From assembly GCA_021154985.1 (NCBI GenBank), contig JAJNQE010000157.1, positions 1 through 16,842 on the forward strand: DNA of 16,842 nucleotides, written 5' to 3'. Position 1 is the stretch's first letter. Each line of letters opens with the position of its first letter. The position numbers and the translations under genes are program-made. A model generated the notes under the pieces. That model saw only the letters and a list, made by a program, of their open reading frames with translations. It did not search any database and had not been told where the DNA came from. The stretch is from Hydrogenophaga sp. GTDB lineage: Bacteria > Pseudomonadota > Gammaproteobacteria > Burkholderiales > Burkholderiaceae_C. Below, piece by piece: positions 1 through 6,435 of this stretch.

Positions 1-120
1 AACGAGAACCGGGTGAGCGATTTCTCGGCGCTTGACAACGTCGACTACCAGGACACGACGAGCGATCCGCAGGCGGTGTCACCGTCGCAGTGGAGTTCGA
101 TCGCCATGCATAGGGGTTGA
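1..120 (+). CDS. 3' end of an unrecognised reading frame (39 codons, 5' end outside window)
   Basis: Frame 1 is open from the first base to a TGA at 118-120 and gives 39 residues, rich in Asp, Ser and Gln, ending in Met-His-Arg-Gly. About three quarters of its codons end in G or C, as in the genes of this window, so it looks like real coding sequence. I recognise no family. It cannot be the upstream part of tsf: EF-Ts is read in a different frame, and the usual upstream neighbour of tsf is its own N-terminus and then rpsB. It is either the tail of another gene brought here by a rearrangement or a piece joined by misassembly. The minus strand of this stretch also has an open frame, but with poorer codon choice. 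Function unknown. Confidence 0.4.
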   Translation, partial: NENRVSDFSALDNVDYQDTTSDPQAVSPSQWSSIAMHRG

Positions 121-140
121 CCCCCCGCCGCGCTTCGCGC
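113..140. repeat. two short inverted repeats at the tsf junction
   Basis: GGGGT (113-117) and ACCCC (120-124) form a perfect 5-bp inverted repeat with a 2-nt centre. GCGC (130-133) and GCGC (137-140) form a second one around TTC. Together they make a compact, GC-rich, self-complementary patch exactly where similarity to EF-Ts begins. Such sequences are common between genes in GC-rich Burkholderiales and are also frequent breakpoints in rearrangement and assembly. No function is claimed. Confidence 0.45.
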
Positions 141-721
141 TGCCTTACAGCCAGGACGGCTTCGGCCCCACGCTGGAAGACGTGCGCAAGGGCCTGATCG
201 GCAAGATCGGCGAAAACATGTCTTTCCGCCGTTTCAAGGCTTACAGCGGCGCTTCCAAGCTCGCTGGCTATCTGCACGGCACGCGCATCGGCGTGGTGGT
301 GGAGTTTGAAGGCGACGAGACCGCCGCCAAAGACGTCGCTATGCACGTGGCCGCCATGAAGCCCGTCTCCCTGACCAGCAACGACGTGCCCGCCGAGTTC
401 ATCGAGCGCGAGCGTTCGGTGGCCACGGCCAAGGCCGACGAAGCCAACAAGGAACTCGTGGCCGCCGGAAAGCCGGCACAGAGCGCAGAGATCGTGGCCA
501 AGCGCATCGACGGCGCGGTCCAGAAGTACCTCAAGGAAGTTTCGCTGTTCAACCAGTCTTTTGTGAAGAACGACAAGCAGACGGTTGAGGCCATGCTCAA
601 GGCCGCCGGCACCACCGTCAAGGGTTTCACCCTGTACGTGGTCGGTGAAGGCATCGAGAAGAAAGTGGACGACTTCGCCGCCGAGGTGGCCGCCCAGGTC
701 GCCGCTGCCAAAGGCGCTTGA
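137..721 (+). CDS. tsf: elongation factor Ts, C-terminal two thirds; 5' part missing
   Basis: EF-Ts is the guanine-nucleotide exchange factor that recycles EF-Tu in the cytoplasm. From codon 137 onward the protein matches the core and C-terminal dimerisation region of betaproteobacterial EF-Ts: GPTLEDVRKGLIGKIGEN, then YLHGTRIGVVVEFEG, DVAMHVAAMKPVSL, VQKYLKEVSLFNQSFVKND, and an Ala-rich end. The visible part is 194 residues; the family is usually about 290-300. The missing part includes the N-terminal domain with the TDVGF-type EF-Tu contact motif. The frame can be read upstream to a TTG at 32, but those extra 35 residues are Arg-rich and unlike EF-Ts. EF-Ts is essential or nearly so in bacteria, so an intact copy should exist; this edge is probably a breakpoint or an assembly join. 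The order tsf then pyrH is the normal one. Confidence 0.93.
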   Translation, partial: ALPYSQDGFGPTLEDVRKGLIGKIGENMSFRRFKAYSGASKLAGYLHGTRIGVVVEFEGDETAAKDVAMHVAAMKPVSLTSNDVPAEFIERERSVATAKADEANKELVAAGKPAQSAEIVAKRIDGAVQKYLKEVSLFNQSFVKNDKQTVEAMLKAAGTTVKGFTLYVVGEGIEKKVDDFAAEVAAQVAAAKGA

Positions 722-731
722 GCACCCGCTG

Positions 732-748
732 GCGGCAACCGTTGCCGC
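732..748. repeat. 8-bp inverted repeat after tsf
   Basis: GCGGCAAC (732-739) and GTTGCCGC (741-748) are perfect reverse complements separated by one base. It lies between the tsf stop codon and the larger terminator hairpin. As RNA the innermost pairs would open to form a loop. It may add to termination or protect the 3' end of the tsf transcript; this is inference. Confidence 0.45.
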
Positions 749-753
749 TCTGA

Positions 754-787
754 ACAAGACAACGGGCCGAAAGGCCCGTTGTCTTGT
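754..787 (+). terminator. strong hairpin after tsf, likely intrinsic terminator
   Basis: A perfect 15-bp inverted repeat: the left arm 754-768 (ACAAGACAACGGGCC) and right arm 773-787 are exact reverse complements around a GAAA tetraloop at 769-772. The hairpin starts 33 nt after the tsf stop codon. There is no classic run of T after the stem; the T-rich part is the distal right arm (TTGTCTTGT). It most likely ends or trims the rpsB-tsf message and separates it from the pyrH unit, though read-through is possible. Confidence 0.8.
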
Positions 788-869
788 GTGTAACCGGCGC
801 TGATGAGCCCGCGCTCCTCGGTACACTTGCCGGCTGAAATTTGTGTTTTCGCTTCCTGAAAGTTGTCAC

Positions 870-1580
870 ATGCCTGCCTACAAACGGATTCTGCTGAAGT
901 TGTCGGGTGAAGCCCTCATGGGCGACGACGCCTTCGGCATCAACCGGGCCACCATCGTGCGCATGGTGGAAGAAATTGCAGACGTCACCCGCCTGGGCGT
1001 GCAGGTGGCCATCGTGATCGGTGGCGGCAACATCTTCCGCGGTGTGGCGGGTGGTTCGGTGGGCATGGACCGCGCGACCGCCGACTACATGGGCATGTTG
1101 GCCACGGTGATGAATTCGCTGGCGCTGGCCGACACCATGGACAAGGCCGGCCTGGTGGCGCGTGTGATGTCGGCCATCGCCATCGAACAGGTGGTCGAGC
1201 CCTATGTGCGCCCCAAGGCTTTGCAGTACCTCGAAGAGGGCAAGGTGGTCGTGTTTGCCGCCGGTACCGGCAACCCCTTCTTCACCACCGACACTGCGGC
1301 TGCCCTGCGCGGTGCGGAAATCGGTGCCGAGATCGTGCTCAAGGCCACCAAGGTGGACGGCGTGTACAGCGCCGATCCGAACAAGGATCCTTCCGCGACG
1401 CGCTATGCATCGATCACCTTTGATGAGGCGATGCAAAAAAACCTGCAGGTGATGGACGCCACGGCCTTTGCCCTGTGCCGCGACCAGAAACTGCCGGTCA
1501 AGGTGTTTTCGATCTTCAAGCCCGGTGCGCTGCGCGACGTGGTGATGGGCAAGGACGAAGGCACGCTGGTTCATGTGTGA
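870..1580 (+). CDS. pyrH: uridylate kinase (UMP kinase)
   Basis: PyrH phosphorylates UMP to UDP with ATP, a cytoplasmic step of pyrimidine nucleotide synthesis; the bacterial enzyme is hexameric, activated by GTP and inhibited by UTP. The 236-residue product has the amino-acid-kinase fold signatures: KRILLKLSGEALMG (residues 5-18, phosphate-binding Lys), GGGNIFRG (51-58), DRATADYMGMLATVMN, and TGNPFFTTDTAAALR from residue 133, followed by LKATKVDGVY. The ATG at 870 gives the family's usual length; a GTG at 843 in the same frame would add nine residues unlike the family. No strong Shine-Dalgarno precedes 870. The gene sits between the tsf hairpin and frr, its conserved neighbours. I see no convincing sigma-70 promoter in 788-869, although one is expected there. 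Confidence 0.97.
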   Translation: MPAYKRILLKLSGEALMGDDAFGINRATIVRMVEEIADVTRLGVQVAIVIGGGNIFRGVAGGSVGMDRATADYMGMLATVMNSLALADTMDKAGLVARVMSAIAIEQVVEPYVRPKALQYLEEGKVVVFAAGTGNPFFTTDTAAALRGAEIGAEIVLKATKVDGVYSADPNKDPSATRYASITFDEAMQKNLQVMDATAFALCRDQKLPVKVFSIFKPGALRDVVMGKDEGTLVHV

Positions 1581-1610
1581 TGCGCCCAGGTGCGCACCCC
1601 CTGCAGAAAT

Positions 1611-1616
1611 GAGGAG
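1611..1616 (+). promoter_or_regulatory. Shine-Dalgarno of frr
   Basis: GAGGAG lies 5 nt before the ATG at 1622 and is one of the clearest ribosome-binding sites in the window. It fixes the frr start. A small 5-bp hairpin (TGCGC 1581-1585, GCGCA 1592-1596) lies just before it, immediately after the pyrH stop codon. Confidence 0.8.
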
Positions 1617-1621
1617 TTTTC

Positions 1622-2182
1622 ATGAGCGTTGATGACATTCGCAAAACCGCCGAGCACAAGATGATGCAGTCGGTGGAAGCGTTCAAGAACGGGCTGACCA
1701 AGATCCGAACCGGCCGCCCCAATCCGGCATTGCTCGACACGGTGCATGTGGACTACTACGGCGCGATGTTGCCGCTGTCGCAGGTGGCGAACCTCACCTT
1801 GCTCGATGCACGCACGATTGGTGTGGCGCCCTGGGAAAAAGGCATGGGCGCCAAGATCGAGAAAGCCATTCGTGAGTCCGACCTGGGCTTGAACCCATCG
1901 AGCCAGGGTGATTTGATCCGCGTGCCCATGCCGCCCATGACCGAAGAGCGCCGCAAGGAGCTCACCAAGGTCGTGCGCGGTGACGGCGAGGCCGCCAAGA
2001 TCGCCATCCGCAACCTGCGCCGCGATGCCAACGAGCAGGTGAAGAAGCTGGTGAAAGAAAAGCTGGCCTCCGAGGACGACGATCGTCGTTCGCAGGAAGA
2101 TATCCAGAAGCTCACCGACCGGGTCATCAATGAGGTGGACCGCCTTGTCGCCGGCAAGGAGCAGGACATCATGGCGGTCTGA
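1622..2182 (+). CDS. frr: ribosome recycling factor
   Basis: RRF acts with EF-G to split post-termination ribosomes so that they can start again. The 186-residue product is full length for the family. Recognisable parts are the N-terminal helix with VEAFKNGLTKIRTGRPNPALL (about residues 18-38), the beta domain with VDYYGAMLPLSQVANLTL and VAPWEKGMG, the LIRVPMPPMTEERRKEL stretch, and the long charged C-terminal helices that complete the three-helix bundle. A GAGGAG ribosome-binding site precedes the ATG. It follows pyrH by 41 bp and ends 6 bp before uppS, the standard pyrH-frr-uppS arrangement. Nothing unusual is seen. Confidence 0.98.
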   Translation: MSVDDIRKTAEHKMMQSVEAFKNGLTKIRTGRPNPALLDTVHVDYYGAMLPLSQVANLTLLDARTIGVAPWEKGMGAKIEKAIRESDLGLNPSSQGDLIRVPMPPMTEERRKELTKVVRGDGEAAKIAIRNLRRDANEQVKKLVKEKLASEDDDRRSQEDIQKLTDRVINEVDRLVAGKEQDIMAV

Positions 2183-2188
2183 CCGTCA

Positions 2189-2989
2189 GTGAAGTTTTTT
2201 CGCGACGTTTCGTCACCGACAGCCCCACCCATGCCCCAACAGGACTCGCTCGCCGGCTCGTTGCCACGCCATGTGGCGATCGTGATGGACGGCAACGGCC
2301 GCTGGGCGCAAAAGCGCTGGCTGCCTCGCGTGGCCGGCCACAAACAGGGTGTCGAGGCGCTGAGGCGCGTCGTCAAGGCTTGCCTGGAGCGCCGCATAGC
2401 GGTGCTGACGGTGTTCGCTTTCTCGTCGGAGAACTGGAACCGGCCGGTGGAAGAGGTCTCCAGTCTCATGGACTTGCTGGTGCTCGCGTTGTCGCGCGAG
2501 GTCCCCTCGCTGGGCGACAACGGCGTTCGGCTGCACTTCCCTGGTGATCGACAGGGGTTGTCCAAACGTGTGGTCCAGGGTTTGTTGGCGGCTGAGAGCG
2601 ATACCGCCCACAACGACAAACTGGTGCTCAATGTGTGCTTCAACTACGGTGGCCGCTGGGACATGGCACAGGCGGCCCGCAAACTGGCTGCCCAGGGGCT
2701 CGAGATCACCGAGGAGAGCCTGAACGGCCAGATGGCGCTGGCCCACGTGCCCGATCCCGATCTGTTGATCCGCACTGGCGGCGAACTGCGCATCAGCAAC
2801 TTCCTGCTGTGGCAAACCGCTTACACCGAACTGGTGTTCACCGAATGCCTGTGGCCCGATTTCGGCCCCGCCGAGCTGGACAGTGCGTTGCAGGAATATG
2901 CCAACCGCGAACGCCGCTTTGGACAGACGTCAGAGCAGATCGCCCAGGTCGAACCCCTGCTGGCGGTGGGCGGCGATCGACATGCTTAG
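2189..2989 (+). CDS. uppS: isoprenyl transferase (undecaprenyl diphosphate synthase)
   Basis: UppS adds isopentenyl units to farnesyl diphosphate in cis, giving the C55 carrier lipid for peptidoglycan and O-antigen. Family signatures are present: HVAIVMDGNGRWA (residues 28-40, catalytic Asp34), VFAFSSENWNRP, VCFNYGGR, and the C-terminal RTGGELRISNFLLWQ with YTELVF. Counted from the GTG at 2189 it is 266 residues, slightly long for the family. There is no obvious Shine-Dalgarno; an ATG at 2231 would give 252 residues and is a possible alternative, since residues 1-26 are not conserved. It starts 6 bp after frr, and its end overlaps the start of cdsA by 8 bp, so translational coupling is likely. 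The reaction is confident; the start codon is not. Confidence 0.95.
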   Translation: MKFFRDVSSPTAPPMPQQDSLAGSLPRHVAIVMDGNGRWAQKRWLPRVAGHKQGVEALRRVVKACLERRIAVLTVFAFSSENWNRPVEEVSSLMDLLVLALSREVPSLGDNGVRLHFPGDRQGLSKRVVQGLLAAESDTAHNDKLVLNVCFNYGGRWDMAQAARKLAAQGLEITEESLNGQMALAHVPDPDLLIRTGGELRISNFLLWQTAYTELVFTECLWPDFGPAELDSALQEYANRERRFGQTSEQIAQVEPLLAVGGDRHA

Positions 2990-3815
2990 ACAGCGCGTCA
3001 TCACCGCCTTGCTGCTGCTGGCGGTGCTGTTGCCCGCCCTGTTTTATCCCGCCATCGAACCTTTTGCAGCGCTCACTTTGCTGCTGATCGTGGCCGCCGG
3101 CTGGGAATGGGCCCGTCTCAATGGTGTTGGCTCACGCCCCGCGCTGGCCTTGGGCCTGGGCCTGGGCGTGGTCATGGTGGGCATCTGGTTGACGGGGGGG
3201 CTCGACCGGTCGTGGCGCAGCGTCTGGATTGGTTTGGGTGTGTTGTGGGTGGTTGTGGCGGTGGCCATGTTGGCGCGCGGTGTCTCGGGTTGGGGTTCAT
3301 GGCCCAAGGGCTTGCGGCTTTGGCTTGGCCTGGTCCTCATCGGGTGCGCCTGGGTCGCCATGGTGCAGGCCCGGCTCACAGGTCTGGGATTTTTGTTGTC
3401 GGTGCTGCTGTTGGTCTGGATGGCCGACATCGCGGCTTACTTCGGTGGCAAGTCGTTCGGTCGGCGCAAGCTGGCCCCCGGCATCAGTCCTGGCAAGACC
3501 TGGGAAGGCGCCATCAGTGGTTTTGTCGGTGTGTTCGTGCTGGCCGCTTGCTGGCTCTGGGCCGACGCCCGCGGCATGGACAACGCCACCAGTCTTTATG
3601 CCAGGCTCTGGGCCTTTGGCCCGCTTCTGGCCGTGTTGTCGCTCGCCTTTCTGGTGGCCATGAGCGTGGCCGGAGATCTGGTGGAGTCGCTGGTCAAGCG
3701 CAGTGCGGGCGTGAAGGACTCCAGCGGACTGCTGCCGGGTCACGGTGGCGTGCTGGACCGGGTCGACGCCTTGCTGCCTGTCCTGCCGCTGGCGATGATG
3801 CTCACCACTTTCTGA
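2982..3815 (+). CDS. cdsA: phosphatidate cytidylyltransferase (CDP-diacylglycerol synthase)
   Basis: CdsA converts phosphatidic acid and CTP to CDP-diacylglycerol, the branch-point precursor of all major phospholipids, in the inner membrane. The 277-residue protein is mostly hydrophobic with roughly seven or eight membrane segments. The family signature is complete at residues 236-262: SLVKR, then VKD, then GHGGVLDRVD. A second conserved block, MADIAAYFGGKSFGRRKLAP followed by SPGKTWEG, starts at residue 147. The ATG at 2982 was chosen because it puts the first membrane helix directly at the N-terminus; upstream codons in this frame lie inside uppS and are not family-like. It overlaps uppS by 8 bp and ends 5 bp before dxr. 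Confidence 0.97.
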   Translation: MLRQRVITALLLLAVLLPALFYPAIEPFAALTLLLIVAAGWEWARLNGVGSRPALALGLGLGVVMVGIWLTGGLDRSWRSVWIGLGVLWVVVAVAMLARGVSGWGSWPKGLRLWLGLVLIGCAWVAMVQARLTGLGFLLSVLLLVWMADIAAYFGGKSFGRRKLAPGISPGKTWEGAISGFVGVFVLAACWLWADARGMDNATSLYARLWAFGPLLAVLSLAFLVAMSVAGDLVESLVKRSAGVKDSSGLLPGHGGVLDRVDALLPVLPLAMMLTTF

Positions 3816-3820
3816 ATGCC

Positions 3821-5005
3821 ATGAACGCCACGCAGTCCATCACCATCCTCGGCTCCACCGGGTCCATCGGCAAGAGCACGCTCGATGTGCTGGCGCGCCA
3901 CCCCGACCGCTACAGCGTGTTCGCGCTCACGGCGTCCACGCAGGTTGATCTGATGTTGGCGCAGTGCCGGCAGTTTGCGCCGCGCTATGCCGTGATGGTG
4001 AGTGCGTTGCACGCGGCTCAACTGGCCGAGCGGGTGCGTGAGCTGGGTTTGCCGGTGCAGGTGCTCTCGGGTGAGCAGGCGCTGTGCGAGGTGTGCTCCG
4101 ATCCCGAGGTGGACGCCGTCATGGCCGCCATCGTGGGGGCGGCTGGTCTCGCGCCCAGCCTGGCGGCAGCGCAGGCCGGCAAAAAACTCCTGCTGGCGAA
4201 CAAGGAGGCGCTGGTGGTGGGCGGCGCGCTGTTCATGCAGGCGGTGCGCGACGGTGGCGCCACGCTCTTGCCCATCGACAGCGAACACTCCGCCGTTTTC
4301 CAGTCGTTGCCCGAAGACCCGGCCTCGTGGTCGCGCCGGGTGGACAAGATCGTGTTGACCGCTTCGGGTGGTCCGTTTCGCACGCGCGAGCCGCAAACGC
4401 TGGCGCAGGTCACGCCCAACGAGGCCTGCGCGCACCCGAACTGGGTGATGGGGCGCAAGATTTCGGTGGACTCGGCCACCATGATGAACAAGGCGCTGGA
4501 GGTGATCGAGGCCTGCTACCTGTTCGGCCTGCCGCCGGCGCAGATCGAGGTGGTGATCCACCCACAGAGCGTGATCCACTCGATGGTCCAGTACACCGAC
4601 GGCTCGGTGGTCGCCCAACTCGGCACGCCCGACATGCGGGTGCCCATCGCCTACGGCCTGGCCTGGCCCGAGCGTATTGCCTCGGGGGCCGCACCACTGG
4701 ACTTCAGCACCCTGGGGGCCCTGACCTTCGAAAAGCCGGACGATCTGCGTTTTCCCGGCTTGCCGCTGGCCTGGGCGTCGCTGAAAGGGCCGGTGGGCAC
4801 CACGGCGGTGCTCAACGCGGCCAACGAGGTGGCCGTGGCGGCGTTTCTTGATCAGCGCTTGCGTTTTGATCAGATCCACGCGGTCAACGATGCAACTTTG
4901 CAGGGCCTGATCCCCTCCAAACCCAACAACTTGTCCGACTTGTTGGCCATCGATCATCAGGCCCGTCGCCTGGCGCAAACCCAGGTCGAGCGGCTCGCCC
5001 GCTGA
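3821..5005 (+). CDS. dxr: 1-deoxy-D-xylulose 5-phosphate reductoisomerase
   Basis: Dxr (IspC) rearranges and reduces DXP to MEP with NADPH, the committed step of the non-mevalonate isoprenoid pathway and the fosmidomycin target. The protein is 394 residues, normal for the family. It shows the NADPH-binding GSTGSIGKSTLDV (residues 11-23), LLANKEALVVGG, the metal-binding block with Asp153-Ser-Glu155 (IDSEHSAVFQ), TASGGPFR, SVDSATMMNKALEVIEACYLF (Glu227 as third metal ligand), and IHPQSVIHSMVQYTDGSVVA. The frame stays open far upstream inside cdsA, but the ATG at 3821 gives the true N-terminus, right before the Rossmann motif. It starts 5 bp after cdsA. Its product feeds UppS, encoded two genes upstream. 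Confidence 0.97.
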   Translation: MNATQSITILGSTGSIGKSTLDVLARHPDRYSVFALTASTQVDLMLAQCRQFAPRYAVMVSALHAAQLAERVRELGLPVQVLSGEQALCEVCSDPEVDAVMAAIVGAAGLAPSLAAAQAGKKLLLANKEALVVGGALFMQAVRDGGATLLPIDSEHSAVFQSLPEDPASWSRRVDKIVLTASGGPFRTREPQTLAQVTPNEACAHPNWVMGRKISVDSATMMNKALEVIEACYLFGLPPAQIEVVIHPQSVIHSMVQYTDGSVVAQLGTPDMRVPIAYGLAWPERIASGAAPLDFSTLGALTFEKPDDLRFPGLPLAWASLKGPVGTTAVLNAANEVAVAAFLDQRLRFDQIHAVNDATLQGLIPSKPNNLSDLLAIDHQARRLAQTQVERLAR

Positions 5006-5059
5006 ACCGCCCGGCCCGCAGGCGCTGAAGCACCCTCAACACTTCACGACCCGCCCACC

Positions 5060-6424
5060 ATGCTCACTCTCGTTGCCTTTGTGGTTGCCCTCGGCCTGCT
5101 GATCGCCGTGCACGAGTACGGCCACTACCGCGTGGCGGTCGCTTGCGGCGTCAAGGTGCTGCGCTTCTCGGTCGGCTTTGGCAAACCGCTGCTGACCTGG
5201 CGCAAAAAGGGCAGCCCGACCGAATTCGTGTTGTGCGCCCTGCCGCTGGGTGGTTACGTGCGCATGCTCGACGAGCGCGAAGCGCCGGTCGATGCCGCCG
5301 AGCGCCATCTGGCCTTCAACACCCAACCACTGCGCTCCCGCGCCGCGATTGTGGCGGCGGGCCCGGCGGCCAACCTGCTGCTGGCTGTGGCCTTGTACGC
5401 TGCGGTGAACTGGAGCGGTGTTGAAGAGCCCAAGCCTGTGCTCGCCAGTCCCGCCATCGGTTCGCTCGCCGAGGCAGCGGGTCTGCGCGGCGGTGAATGG
5501 GTGTCGCAGGCGGGCCCCGACGAAGAGGGTCTGAGCGATGTGGGTTCGTTCGAAGACTTGCGCTGGCGCCTGACGCAGGCAGCGCTGTTCAATGAAGACA
5601 TGACACTTCGGGTCAGCAACGACGAGGGAGGCCCGGTGCGCTCGGTCGTGCTGCCGTTGGCAGGGCTCGATGTGCGCGAAGCCGATGCTTCGCTGTTTCA
5701 GAAGATCGGCATCACCGGCCCCTGGACCCAGCCCGTGGTGGGCGAGGTGATGGCGGGCGGCGCCGCGGCGGCGGCTGGTTTGATGGCCGGTGACACGGTG
5801 CGCAGTGTTGATGGCGCTGCCGTGGCCGACGGGCAGCGTCTGCGTGCGCTCATCCGGGCTGCCGCCGGCCCTGCGGGGCAAGCGAGCGAGCAACAGTGGC
5901 TGGTGGATCGCAACGGACAGCGCGTCACCTTGACGGTGAAGCCCATCCCGGAGAAGCAGGGCGACGTGTGGGTGGGCCGCGTGGGCGCCTACATCGGCGC
6001 AGCGCCCGAAATGATGACTGTGCGCCACGGCCCGATTGACGGATTGCTCAAGGGCGTGGTCCGCACTTGGGAGGTGTCGTGGCTCACGCTCAAGATGATG
6101 GGGCGCATGGTGATTGGCGAGGCGTCGATCAAGAACCTCAGCGGTCCGCTCACGATTGCCGACTACGCGGGCAAATCAGCGAGCTTGGGCATCACCTCTT
6201 ACATCCTGTTTCTGGCCCTCATCAGCGTGAGTCTGGGGGTGCTGAACCTGCTGCCGCTGCCGGTCTTGGACGGGGGGCACCTGATGTATTATCTTTGGGA
6301 GGGTGTGACCGGTCGCAGCGTGTCTGACGTCTGGATGGAGCGCCTGCAGCGCGGTGGTGTCGTGGTCCTCATGGCGCTCATGTCCGTTGCCTTGTTCAAT
6401 GATGTGGCCCGCTTGGCTGGCTGA
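5060..6424 (+). CDS. rseP: RIP metalloprotease RseP (site-2 protease)
   Basis: RseP is an inner-membrane zinc protease that cuts membrane proteins within the bilayer. In the family it releases sigma-E by cleaving RseA after DegS and removes remnant signal peptides. The 454-residue protein has HEYGH (His18, Glu19, His22) in its first membrane helix, a second hydrophobic stretch around residues 92-114, two PDZ-like regions (about 120-205 and 222-300), and the C-terminal LLPLPVLDGGHL with zinc-ligand Asp404, followed by a last membrane segment. Length and residue positions match E. coli RseP closely. It follows dxr by 54 bp, the largest gap inside the cluster, and no promoter is obvious there. 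It ends 11 bp before bamA. Confidence 0.97.
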   Translation: MLTLVAFVVALGLLIAVHEYGHYRVAVACGVKVLRFSVGFGKPLLTWRKKGSPTEFVLCALPLGGYVRMLDEREAPVDAAERHLAFNTQPLRSRAAIVAAGPAANLLLAVALYAAVNWSGVEEPKPVLASPAIGSLAEAAGLRGGEWVSQAGPDEEGLSDVGSFEDLRWRLTQAALFNEDMTLRVSNDEGGPVRSVVLPLAGLDVREADASLFQKIGITGPWTQPVVGEVMAGGAAAAAGLMAGDTVRSVDGAAVADGQRLRALIRAAAGPAGQASEQQWLVDRNGQRVTLTVKPIPEKQGDVWVGRVGAYIGAAPEMMTVRHGPIDGLLKGVVRTWEVSWLTLKMMGRMVIGEASIKNLSGPLTIADYAGKSASLGITSYILFLALISVSLGVLNLLPLPVLDGGHLMYYLWEGVTGRSVSDVWMERLQRGGVVVLMALMSVALFNDVARLAG

Positions 6425-6435
6425 ACACTTTTTCC

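Noticed and set aside
788..869. Sigma-70 promoter for pyrH
   Set aside because: Candidates such as TTGCCG at 827 or TACACT at 822 lack a partner hexamer at 16-18 bp spacing; a promoter is expected here but cannot be shown.
627..1574. Long open frame (315 codons) on the minus strand opposite pyrH
   Set aside because: It mirrors the G/C-ending codons of pyrH; the predicted protein is His/Arg/Gly-rich and low in sense, typical of an antisense shadow in GC-rich DNA.
3107..3820. Upstream extension of the dxr reading frame through cdsA
   Set aside because: The extension is Gly/Arg/Trp-rich noise overlapping the well-supported cdsA; the Dxr N-terminus is fixed by the NADPH motif right after the ATG at 3821.
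3740..4978. Minus-strand open frame of 412 codons opposite dxr
   Set aside because: His/Arg/Gln-rich composition without any family motif; an antisense shadow of dxr.
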